From an uncultured beta proteobacterium (GTDB taxonomy: Bacteria; Pseudomonadota; Gammaproteobacteria; Burkholderiales; Burkholderiaceae_C): a stretch of DNA of 39,656 nt. Of the stretch, positions 9,060-16,617 are shown in pieces (position 1 is the stretch's first letter; every line of letters begins with the position of its first letter). The position numbers and the translations under genes were made by a program. Location: NCBI GenBank assembly GCA_903927295.1, contig CAIYMN010000313.1:1-39656 (forward strand), in the 5' to 3' direction. The notes under the pieces were generated by a model that worked only from the letters and a program-made list of their open reading frames with translations, searched no databases and had not been told where the DNA came from.

Positions 9060-9068
9060 TGCTATAGT
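9060..9068 (+). promoter_or_regulatory. Extended -10 promoter of rpsB
   Basis: TG-C-TATAGT (9060-9068) matches an extended -10 element; no good -35 hexamer is present at 16-18 bases. The transcript would start near 9075, giving an rpsB leader of about 140 bases. The core CTATAG is palindromic, so the divergent amidase gene may use the same box on the other strand. Confidence 0.5.
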
Positions 9069-9120
9069 CCTTGGGTTCTGCTGAGAGGGCAACTGCCTGC
9101 TTGGTGAACAAATAAGCAAA

Positions 9121-9186
9121 CCAGTTTAATCAAGGTGTTGCAAGGAATGAAGACCGGTTCGTCTTCAGGATTGCAAAACAAACTGG
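9121..9186 (+). promoter_or_regulatory. Structured rpsB leader (three-tier stem)
   Basis: Three perfect complementary blocks are nested around one axis: CCAGTTT/AAACTGG (9121-9127 with 9180-9186), TTGCAA/TTGCAA (9138-9143 with 9171-9176) and TGAAGAC/GTCTTCA (9148-9154 with 9161-9167). An asymmetric internal loop GGAA/GGA lies between the inner two and a 6-base loop caps the top. It sits 28 bases before the rpsB start. S2 is known to repress its own operon through the rpsB leader in gammaproteobacteria; this could be the counterpart, but I have not compared it with a known model. Confidence 0.6.
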
Positions 9187-9214
9187 ATTTTAGACCTAAC
9201 CTTTGGAGTTGAAT

Positions 9215-9967
9215 ATGTCAGTAACCATGCGTGAAATGCTGGAAGCGGGTGTCCATTTTGGTCACCAAACCCGTTTCTGGAATCCCAAGATGGCCCCCTT
9301 TATCTTCGGCCATCGCAACAAAATTCACATTATCAATCTGGAAAAGTCACTGCCCATGTTTCAGGAGGCGTCCAAGTTTGTACGCCAGATTTCTGCGAAG
9401 CGTGGCACGGTGCTGATGGTGGGTACAAAGCGCCAGGCCCGTGAAACCGTGGCGGAAGAAGCCAAGCGGGCTGGTGTTCCCTACGTTGACCAACGATGGC
9501 TGGGCGGCATGTTGACCAATTTCAAGACTGTCAAGACGTCCATCAAGCGTCTGAAGGACATGAAGGTTCAACAGGAAGCAGGCCTTGACAGTTTGAGCAA
9601 GAAGGAGCAACTGATGTTTGCTCGCGAACTTGCCAAATTGGAACGCGACATTGGCGGCATCCAGGACATGACTGTTTTGCCAGACGCGATTTTTGTGATT
9701 GATGTCGGTTTTCACAAGATCGCCATCGCAGAGGCCAAGAAACTCGGCATCCCATTGATTGCAGTTGTTGACACAAACCACTCGCCTGAAGGCATTGACT
9801 ATGTGATCCCTGGCAATGACGATTCGTCCAAAGCGGTCGTTTTATATGCGCGGGGAATTGCCGATGCGATCATCGAAGGACGCACCAATATGGTTGACGA
9901 TGTTGTCAAGGCCATCGCTGCTGAAACCGCCGATGAGTTTGTTGAAGTGGATGAAGCTTCGGTCTGA
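9215..9967 (+). CDS. rpsB: 30S ribosomal protein S2
   Basis: S2 is a small-subunit protein needed for S1 binding to the 30S subunit. The 250-residue product begins [26 protein letters not shown], the family hallmark, and keeps the KRQARETV and [14 protein letters not shown] blocks. ATG 9215 is chosen over an in-frame TTG at 9203 because GGAG ends six bases before it. It heads the translation-factor cluster with tsf, has a structured leader, and is followed by a hairpin array that may lower transcription into tsf. Confidence 0.98.
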   Translation: MSVTMREMLEAGVHFGHQTRFWNPKMAPFIFGHRNKIHIINLEKSLPMFQEASKFVRQISAKRGTVLMVGTKRQARETVAEEAKRAGVPYVDQRWLGGMLTNFKTVKTSIKRLKDMKVQQEAGLDSLSKKEQLMFARELAKLERDIGGIQDMTVLPDAIFVIDVGFHKIAIAEAKKLGIPLIAVVDTNHSPEGIDYVIPGNDDSSKAVVLYARGIADAIIEGRTNMVDDVVKAIAAETADEFVEVDEASV

Positions 9968-9975
9968 GTCGTCCC

Positions 9976-10011
9976 AGCCCCGAAAATGGGGGCTTTCGTG
10001 CCCCTTTTTTT
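9976..10011 (+). terminator. Terminator-like attenuator between rpsB and tsf
   Basis: GGGGC (9989-9993) pairs with GCCCC (10000-10004) around a 6-base loop and is followed by seven T residues (10005-10011), an intrinsic terminator. The same G-run can instead pair with AGCCCC at 9976-9981. The two hairpins exclude each other, so the site may be a partial or conditional terminator setting the S2 to EF-Ts ratio. Confidence 0.75.
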
Positions 10012-10052
10012 GGTCATTTTTTAATTTATTGAATTGAGTACGGAGAATCATG

Positions 10053-10976
10053 ATGGCTGCAATTACCGCAAGCATGGTGGCTGAACTGCGTGGCAAGACT
10101 GACGCACCGATGATGGAGTGCAAGCGCGCGCTGACCGAAGCACAGGGAGATATGGCGAAGGCAGAAGAGTTGCTGCGTGTGAAACTTGGCAGCAAGGCCG
10201 GCAAGGCCGCAGGACGAATTACCGCCGAAGGTGTCGTTGCAAGTTTCATCGAAGGCTCGATCGGTTCACTGCTTGAAGTGAACTGTGAGACGGACTTTGT
10301 TACCAAGAACGACAGTTTTCTGGCATTGGCAAACGCAGCTGCAATGCTGATTGCGAGAAACAATCCGACCGATCTTGACGCGTTGGGTGCCTTGCACTAT
10401 GAGCAAGATGGTTTCGGACCAAGTCTCGAAGACGTGCGTAAAGGCCTGATCGGCAAGATTGGCGAGAACATGAGCTTTCGCCGCTTCAAGCGATTCGGCA
10501 CCGGGGAGAAATTGACTTCCTATTTGCACGGCACGCGTATTGGCGTCGTTGTTGAATACACAGGCAGTGAAGTCGCTGCCAGGGATGTGGCAATGCACGT
10601 TGCGGCCATGAAACCTGTGGCATTATCCAGCGCTGACGTACCTGCAGAACTGGTCGCGAAAGAGCGCTCAGTCGCAGCCGCGAAGGCGGCCGAGGATGCC
10701 GCCGTTGCGACCGCTGCGGGCAAGCCTGTGCAGTCTGCCGAGATCGTGAACAAACGCATCGACGGCAGCGTGCAGAAGTTCCTGCGCGAGGTTTCGCTGT
10801 TCAATCAATCCTTCGTCAAGAACGATAAACTTACGGTCGAACAGATGCTCAAGTCAGCGGATACTGTTGTGAAGAGTTTCACCTTGTATGTTGTTGGTGA
10901 AGGTATTGCAAAGAGGGTGGACGACTTTGCAGCCGAGGTGGCGGCACAGGTGGCCGCCGCCAAGCAAGCAGGCTGA
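10053..10976 (+). CDS. tsf: Elongation factor Ts
   Basis: EF-Ts exchanges GDP for GTP on EF-Tu. The 307-residue protein starts with the UBA-like domain ([27 protein letters not shown]), followed by the conserved [10 protein letters not shown] segment in the core dimerisation region. Two ATG codons are adjacent (10050 and 10053); the second is preferred because GGAG lies seven bases before it and the family start is MAAIT. It is separated from rpsB by the attenuator-like hairpins and from pyrH by 54 bases. Confidence 0.97.
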   Translation: MAAITASMVAELRGKTDAPMMECKRALTEAQGDMAKAEELLRVKLGSKAGKAAGRITAEGVVASFIEGSIGSLLEVNCETDFVTKNDSFLALANAAAMLIARNNPTDLDALGALHYEQDGFGPSLEDVRKGLIGKIGENMSFRRFKRFGTGEKLTSYLHGTRIGVVVEYTGSEVAARDVAMHVAAMKPVALSSADVPAELVAKERSVAAAKAAEDAAVATAAGKPVQSAEIVNKRIDGSVQKFLREVSLFNQSFVKNDKLTVEQMLKSADTVVKSFTLYVVGEGIAKRVDDFAAEVAAQVAAAKQAG

Positions 10977-11030
10977 TCTGTTGAAGCAGTTAGCAACGGG
11001 TTCTCGATTGATGTCTTACTAAGGATCTTT

Positions 11031-11753
11031 ATGCCGATCACCAAACCAGCCTACAAGCGCATTCTGCTCAAGCTGTCTGGCGAGGCATTGATGGGCGATG
11101 ATCAGTTCGGCATCAATCGCAGTACTATCGTTCGAATTGTCGAGGAAGTGGCCGAGGTGACGCGCCTCGGTGTCGAGGTTGCTGTTGTCATCGGTGGGGG
11201 CAATATTTTTCGGGGAGTAGCCGGCGGGTCCGTTGGCATGGACCGGGCGACCGCCGATTACATGGGTATGCTGGCTACGGTGATGAACTCCCTGGCTCTG
11301 GGCGATACGATGAACAAGGCAGGATTGACCGCTCGCGTGATGTCTGCCATCGCGATTGAGCAGGTGGTGGAGCCCTATGTCAGGCCGAAGGCATTGCAGT
11401 ACCTCGAAGAGGGTAAGGTGGTGATTTTCGCCGCCGGCACCGGCAATCCATTTTTCACGACTGACACCGCGGCTGCATTGAGAGGTGCCGAAATCGGCGC
11501 CGAGATCGTGCTCAAGGCCACCAAGGTTGACGGCGTTTACACAGCAGACCCGAAGAAAGACGCGCAGGCTACGCGTTACAGCAAGATCACTTTTGATGAG
11601 GCGATGGCCCGCAACCTTGGCATCATGGATGCCACGGCGTTTGCCTTGTGCAGAGATCAGAAGTTGCCGGTCAAGGTTTTCTCCATATTCAAGCATGGAG
11701 CTCTCAAGCGCGTGGTGATGGGCCAGGATGAAGGCACGCTGGTTTATGTCTGA
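11031..11753 (+). CDS. pyrH: Uridylate kinase (UMP kinase)
   Basis: PyrH phosphorylates UMP to UDP with ATP in pyrimidine nucleotide synthesis and belongs to the amino-acid-kinase superfamily, unlike eukaryotic UMP/CMP kinases. The 240-residue product has KLSGEALMG near the N terminus, the GGGNIFRG loop, and the [12 protein letters not shown] segment. ATG 11031 is preceded by AAGGAT. It lies between tsf and frr in the standard bacterial order, linking translation factors to nucleotide supply. Confidence 0.97.
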   Translation: MPITKPAYKRILLKLSGEALMGDDQFGINRSTIVRIVEEVAEVTRLGVEVAVVIGGGNIFRGVAGGSVGMDRATADYMGMLATVMNSLALGDTMNKAGLTARVMSAIAIEQVVEPYVRPKALQYLEEGKVVIFAAGTGNPFFTTDTAAALRGAEIGAEIVLKATKVDGVYTADPKKDAQATRYSKITFDEAMARNLGIMDATAFALCRDQKLPVKVFSIFKHGALKRVVMGQDEGTLVYV

Positions 11754-11813
11754 CTGTGTCAAAATCGCGACAAGGAAATAGCGTTAGGCGAAAGGTCGAC
11801 TAAGGAGAAAAAA

Positions 11814-12374
11814 GTGCCTATTACCGAGATCAGAAAAGCGGTAGAAGTGAAGATGGATCAATCCATCAGTGCCTTCAAGAACAATCTCAGCAAGATCCGT
11901 ACTGGACGAGCCAACCCGGCGCTGCTTGATTCGGTTCATGTCGACTATTACGGCGCCATGCTGCCGATCAGTCAAGTGGCCAACGTGTCCTTGCTGGATG
12001 CTCGCACGATCAGCGTCCAACCTTGGGAAAAGGGAATGGGGCCAAAGATAGAGAAAGCGATTCGAGACAGTGATCTGGGTCTCAATCCTTCGTCCATGGG
12101 TGATTTGCTGCGTGTCCCGATGCCCGCGATGTCGGAAGAACGGCGCAAGGAACTCACCAAGGTCGTCAGGCACGAGGGCGAAACTGCCAAGATCGCGGTG
12201 CGCAACCTGCGGCGCGATGCCAATGAAGCTGTCAAGAAGACGGTTAAGGACAAACTTGCCTCTGAGGACGATCAAAAGCGCTCCGAGACGGAAATCCAGA
12301 AGGTGACAGACCGTCACATCATTGAAATCGACAGGCTTGTCGCAGCCAAAGAGCAGGACATCATGGCGGTTTGA
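11814..12374 (+). CDS. frr: Ribosome recycling factor
   Basis: RRF splits the post-termination ribosome together with EF-G. The 186-residue length matches the family. The N terminus ([38 protein letters not shown]) and the [10 protein letters not shown] block are characteristic. Translation starts at GTG 11814, with AAGGAG six bases upstream. The TGA stop overlaps an in-frame TTG that could be an alternative start for uppS. Confidence 0.97.
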   Translation: MPITEIRKAVEVKMDQSISAFKNNLSKIRTGRANPALLDSVHVDYYGAMLPISQVANVSLLDARTISVQPWEKGMGPKIEKAIRDSDLGLNPSSMGDLLRVPMPAMSEERRKELTKVVRHEGETAKIAVRNLRRDANEAVKKTVKDKLASEDDQKRSETEIQKVTDRHIIEIDRLVAAKEQDIMAV

Positions 12375-12388
12375 ATGCCGCTGCAACC

Positions 12389-13111
12389 ATGAACCAGGTA
12401 CCACACCACATCGCCGTTGTGATGGATGGCAATGGGCGTTGGGCCGCCAAGCGTTGTCTGCCCCGTGTTGCTGGACACAAGCAGGGGGTTGTGTCGCTGC
12501 GTCGATGTGTCAAGGCCTGCGCGCAGCGCGGCGTTGGTGTGTTGACGGTCTTTGCGTTTTCGTCCGAAAACTGGAGTCGGCCGATTGAGGAAGTATCAGG
12601 TCTGATGTCTCTGTTTGCCATGGCATTGGCCAGAGAGGTTCCGAGACTTCAGGCCGATGGTGTTCGAATGCATTTTGTCGGTGAGCGTCTTGGCCTTTCA
12701 GAGAGACTGGTGGCCGGCATTGAAGGTGCTGAACGAGCCACCGCATCCAATTCGCGCCTGATTCTGAACATTTGTTTCAATTACGGCGGGCGCTGGGATA
12801 TCGTTCAAGCTGCCAAAAAGGTGGCAGCACAGGGCATTGCGATGAATGAAACGACCCTGAACGCCGCCATGGCCATGGCACACGTGGCGGATCCTGATCT
12901 CGTGATTCGTACGGGGGCTGAACTGCGCATCAGCAATTTTCTGCTTTGGCAGTCAGCCTATTCTGAACTGTACTTCAGCGAACGGCTTTGGCCGGAGTTT
13001 GATGAGGCGGAACTCGACTTGGCGATTCAGTCCTTCGGGCGGCGCGAAAGACGGTTTGGCAAGACATCGGATCAGTTGTCGACCCATGCTGACCTGTCTG
13101 CCCTTGACTGA
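12389..13111 (+). CDS. uppS: Undecaprenyl diphosphate synthase (cis-prenyltransferase)
   Basis: UppS adds eight isoprene units to farnesyl diphosphate to make the C55 carrier for peptidoglycan and O-antigen. The 240-residue protein contains VMDGNGRWA with the catalytic Asp13, FAFSSENWSRP, and the C-terminal RTGAELRISNFLLWQSAYSELYF block. The family usually reads RTGGE where this has RTGAE, a mild oddity. Start choice is between ATG 12389 and TTG 12371, which overlaps the frr stop as TTGA; neither has a good ribosome-binding site, so coupling to frr is plausible. It precedes cdsA by 9 bases. Confidence 0.95.
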   Translation: MNQVPHHIAVVMDGNGRWAAKRCLPRVAGHKQGVVSLRRCVKACAQRGVGVLTVFAFSSENWSRPIEEVSGLMSLFAMALAREVPRLQADGVRMHFVGERLGLSERLVAGIEGAERATASNSRLILNICFNYGGRWDIVQAAKKVAAQGIAMNETTLNAAMAMAHVADPDLVIRTGAELRISNFLLWQSAYSELYFSERLWPEFDEAELDLAIQSFGRRERRFGKTSDQLSTHADLSALD

Positions 13112-13120
13112 GGAAGACAG

Positions 13121-13966
13121 ATGCTCAAACAACGTGTTATCACCGCAGTTGTGATGCTGATCATCTTGCTGCCCGCTTTGTTTTATCGGGCTGCGCTTCC
13201 CTTTTTGCTGATTGCAATGGTGTTGATTTGCGTTGCTGCCTGGGAGTGGGCGCGCCTGAACGGCTATGGTCAGGCACATTCGGTTCTAAGTGGTCTATTC
13301 TGTCTGGTGTTGTGCATGGCCAGTTGGTTGATGGGCCTGCTGGAGCAGTCTCTGGCGTTGCTGTGGATCGCTGCTGGCGCGTGTTGGACCCTGGCCGGCG
13401 CTTGGGTCTTGTATCGGGGCGTCAGCGCGTGGGCAAGTCACTCACGGCCCATGCGACTGCTGGCGGGATTGCTGGCCTTGTGGCTCGCCTGGCTGGCCGT
13501 AGCACAAGCCAAATCCGTAGGAGTCAATTTTCTGCTGTCCATCTTGCTGCTGGTATGGGTCGCGGACATTTTTGCCTATTTTGCCGGGCGTGCGTGGGGC
13601 GGCCGGTTTAGGCGCGGCAAGTTGGCGCCCAGCATCAGTCCGGGCAAGAGTTGGGAGGGTGTCTGGGGCGGCATGATCGGCGTGATTATTTTGGCATTCG
13701 CCTGGCAGATGGCCGACAGGGTGTTTGCCACGACGGTACCGAGTATGTTCAGTCACATGGGACGGCATGGTGCCTGGGTGTTGCTTGCGAGCTGCTTGTT
13801 CCTTGCTGCGATGAGTGTGCTCGGTGACTTGTTCGAGTCCTTGGTCAAGCGTAGTGCCGGTGTGAAAGACAGCAGCGGTCTGTTGCCAGGTCATGGCGGT
13901 GTGCTTGACCGGATCGATGCCTTGCTGCCTGCTTTGCCACTGGCGATGATGCTTTACTCTGTCTGA
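13121..13966 (+). CDS. cdsA: Phosphatidate cytidylyltransferase (CDP-diglyceride synthase)
   Basis: CdsA makes CDP-diacylglycerol from phosphatidic acid and CTP, the branch point of phospholipid synthesis, in the inner membrane. The 281-residue protein is built of many hydrophobic segments starting at residues 5-25. It carries the family signature near the C terminus from residue 232 (SVLGDLFESLVKRSAGVKD, then GHGGVLDRIDA). It sits between uppS and dxr with gaps of 9 and 8 bases, so all three are almost certainly on one transcript. Confidence 0.96.
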   Translation: MLKQRVITAVVMLIILLPALFYRAALPFLLIAMVLICVAAWEWARLNGYGQAHSVLSGLFCLVLCMASWLMGLLEQSLALLWIAAGACWTLAGAWVLYRGVSAWASHSRPMRLLAGLLALWLAWLAVAQAKSVGVNFLLSILLLVWVADIFAYFAGRAWGGRFRRGKLAPSISPGKSWEGVWGGMIGVIILAFAWQMADRVFATTVPSMFSHMGRHGAWVLLASCLFLAAMSVLGDLFESLVKRSAGVKDSSGLLPGHGGVLDRIDALLPALPLAMMLYSV

Positions 13967-13974
13967 AGGCAACG

Positions 13975-15189
13975 ATGGCTGATCGTGCAGAAACGGACAG
14001 AAAGCGTGTCGCCATTTTGGGCTCGACGGGATCCATAGGAGTCAACACGCTCGATGTGATTGCGCGACATCCGCAACGATTCGACGTCTTTGCCCTGAGC
14101 GCGGCCACGCGGCTTGACTTGTTGCTACGGCAATGTATTGAGTTCAAGCCCGTGTTTGCCGTCATGGCCAGCGAGCCGCACGGGCGCGAGCTGGAGCAAA
14201 AATGCCGCAGTCTGAACCTGCAAACCCGGGTTCTATGGGGCGCCTCAGCCATCACCATGATCGCAGAGCACGAATTGACCGATGTCGTGATGGCGGCGAT
14301 TGTCGGGGCGGCCGGCCTGGCCTCCTGTGTGGCTGCAGCGCGTGCGGGCAAGCGACTGCTGCTTGCCAATAAAGAGGCGTTGGTGGTGGGCGGTGACTAC
14401 TTCATGCAAGCCGTCGCACAGGGTGGAGCCAAACTGTTGCCGATAGACAGCGAGCATTCGGCTATCTTCCAGTCCCTCCCGGATGACTCCCAGTGCTGGC
14501 CGACTCAAGTCGACAAGATCATCCTGACGGCGTCGGGCGGACCGTTTCGACTGCTTGACCCCCAGGCACTGCGCGATGTGACACCGCAGCAGGCTTGTGC
14601 TCATCCCAACTGGGTGATGGGCCGCAAGATTTCTGTTGATTCGGCCACCATGATGAACAAGGCGCTTGAGGTCATCGAGGCGCGTTTCCTGTTTAATGTG
14701 AGGCCTGAGCAGATCGAGGTGGTGATTCACCCGCAGAGCATTATCCATTCGATGGTGCAGTACAAGGACAACTCTGTGGTTGCGCAACTCGGCACACCTG
14801 ACATGAAGGGTCCGATCGCCTACGGACTTTCGTGGCCCGATCGCATGCAGTCCGGAGCGGCGGCGCTTGACTTTGGCGATTTGCCCAACATGACGTTTGA
14901 GTCACTGGATTCGAACCAACATGGGCAGCGTTTTCCTGGATTGAAGCTGGCCTGGTCTGCATTGAAAGCGCCCGCTGGCACCACGGCAGTGTTGAACGCC
15001 GCCAATGAAGTTGGCGTAGCAGCCTTCCTGGATGGACGGATCCGCTTTGATCAAATCCATGTGGTCAATCTTGAGACGCTTGAATCGGTTGCGACTGAAA
15101 AGCCCGGGTCACTTGAGGACCTGTTGGCCATCGATGCTCAGTCGCGTGAGGCGGCCGGCAACGTCATCAAGCGACTTTCCAATGGATGA
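13975..15189 (+). CDS. dxr: 1-deoxy-D-xylulose 5-phosphate reductoisomerase
   Basis: Dxr converts DXP to MEP with NADPH, the second step of the non-mevalonate isoprenoid pathway and the supply line for UppS. The 404-residue protein shows the NADPH motif GSTGSIG at residues 16-22, the LLANKEALV segment, and the metal and substrate site LPIDSEHSAIFQ. The later SASGGPFR and HPNWVMGRKISVDSATMMNKALEVIEA blocks are complete. ATG 13975 lies 8 bases after cdsA; rseP starts 18 bases after its stop. Confidence 0.97.
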   Translation: MADRAETDRKRVAILGSTGSIGVNTLDVIARHPQRFDVFALSAATRLDLLLRQCIEFKPVFAVMASEPHGRELEQKCRSLNLQTRVLWGASAITMIAEHELTDVVMAAIVGAAGLASCVAAARAGKRLLLANKEALVVGGDYFMQAVAQGGAKLLPIDSEHSAIFQSLPDDSQCWPTQVDKIILTASGGPFRLLDPQALRDVTPQQACAHPNWVMGRKISVDSATMMNKALEVIEARFLFNVRPEQIEVVIHPQSIIHSMVQYKDNSVVAQLGTPDMKGPIAYGLSWPDRMQSGAAALDFGDLPNMTFESLDSNQHGQRFPGLKLAWSALKAPAGTTAVLNAANEVGVAAFLDGRIRFDQIHVVNLETLESVATEKPGSLEDLLAIDAQSREAAGNVIKRLSNG

Positions 15190-15207
15190 TTGCAACCTGA
15201 CATTGGT

Positions 15208-16569
15208 ATGTTGACGCTCATCGCATTTGCGCTCGCCCTCGGGCTCTTGATTACTGTCCATGAATTTGGGCACTACAGCGTGGCTGTGCTGTGCGGCGTC
15301 AAGGTTACGCGGTTTTCCATTGGTTTTGGAAAGCCACTGCTGCGCTGGAAACCAAAGGGCTCATCGACTGAATTTCTCCTTTGCGCCTTTCCGCTTGGGG
15401 GCTACGTGAAGATGCTCGACGAGCGCGATGGCCAGGTGATGCCCGAAGAACGACATCAGGCGTTCAACCTGCAGCCATTGCCGGCACGCTTCGCCATCGT
15501 CGTGGCAGGCCCTGCTGCCAATTTGCTGCTGGCCGTGTTGCTTTATGCGGTAGTCCACTGGAGTGGTGTCCTGTTGCCGTCGGCGATCCTGGCGCGGCCG
15601 GAGACGGGATCGATTGCAGCGCAGGCTGGATTGACGGGTGGTGAAAAAGTGTTGCGTGCAGGCTTTGATCGCTCCGAATTGCAGGAGGTCCGGTCTTACG
15701 AAGACGTTCACTGGTGGCTGACTCGTTCGGCGCTGGAACGGCAGGATCTCTGGTTGCAGGTGACTGAGTCCGCTGCCAGTCGAAGCCACGACATTGTGCT
15801 TCGATCGAGCAGCGTCAATGCGAGTGAACTGAGCGGCGAGTTGTTTCAACAGGTCGGACTGTCTGGACCGTTTACCCGACCGGTCATGGGCAATATCATG
15901 GTCGGTGGAGCCGCTGATCGAGCTGGCTTGCGCAACGGCGATGTGGTCCGCCAGGTAGGTGCGGTGAGCGTGTTTGATGGGCGACAGTTGCGTCAACTGA
16001 TTCGGGCGTCCATCGACGGAACCGATGGAATACAGACACTGTGGAAGGTTGATCGTTCGGGGGTTGAACTCGACGTTCAGGTCAAACCGGAGCGGCAGCG
16101 AGAGGGCGACCAATGGGTTGGAAAAATTGGCGCCTATGTCGGCGCGACACCAGAAATGGTTGCCGTCATCTATGGCCCGCTCGATGGTTTGTGGCGCGCA
16201 ATGGTTCGAACCCGCGATATCTCATTGTTGACAGTCAGGACGTTGGGGAAGATGCTGGTCGGTGAGGCATCGCTCAAGAATCTGAGTGGTCCGTTGACCA
16301 TAGCAGATTACGCGGGCAAGTCGGCTGGCCTGGGATGGACGCAATATCTTTTGTTCCTCGGCTTGATCAGCGTCAGTCTGGGCGTTTTGAACCTGCTGCC
16401 GCTCCCGCTGCTCGATGGCGGTCACCTGATGTATTATCTTTGGGAATGGATCACGGGCAAACCTGTCTCCGACGTATCCATGGAGCGTCTGCAGCGGGGC
16501 GGCTTTGCGGTTCTGTTGGTCATGATGTCGATCGCAATTTTTAATGATATCAACCGACTGTTTGGCTAA
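15208..16569 (+). CDS. rseP: RIP zinc metalloprotease RseP (site-2 protease)
   Basis: RseP cleaves membrane-embedded substrates such as the anti-sigma factor RseA and remnant signal peptides, coupling envelope stress to sigma-E. The 453-residue protein has the zinc site HEFGH at residues 18-22 in the first membrane segment, PDZ regions in the periplasmic centre, and the second active-site motif LDGGH at 402-406 near the C terminus. ATG 15208 fits the family start; an in-frame TTG at 15190 directly follows the dxr stop but would add six unusual residues. Its position before bamA is standard for proteobacteria. Confidence 0.96.
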   Translation: MLTLIAFALALGLLITVHEFGHYSVAVLCGVKVTRFSIGFGKPLLRWKPKGSSTEFLLCAFPLGGYVKMLDERDGQVMPEERHQAFNLQPLPARFAIVVAGPAANLLLAVLLYAVVHWSGVLLPSAILARPETGSIAAQAGLTGGEKVLRAGFDRSELQEVRSYEDVHWWLTRSALERQDLWLQVTESAASRSHDIVLRSSSVNASELSGELFQQVGLSGPFTRPVMGNIMVGGAADRAGLRNGDVVRQVGAVSVFDGRQLRQLIRASIDGTDGIQTLWKVDRSGVELDVQVKPERQREGDQWVGKIGAYVGATPEMVAVIYGPLDGLWRAMVRTRDISLLTVRTLGKMLVGEASLKNLSGPLTIADYAGKSAGLGWTQYLLFLGLISVSLGVLNLLPLPLLDGGHLMYYLWEWITGKPVSDVSMERLQRGGFAVLLVMMSIAIFNDINRLFG

Positions 16570-16617
16570 TGTCTGGCGTTGATTGTTCGGCGCTGGTTTG
16601 ACTATTCAATATTTAAA

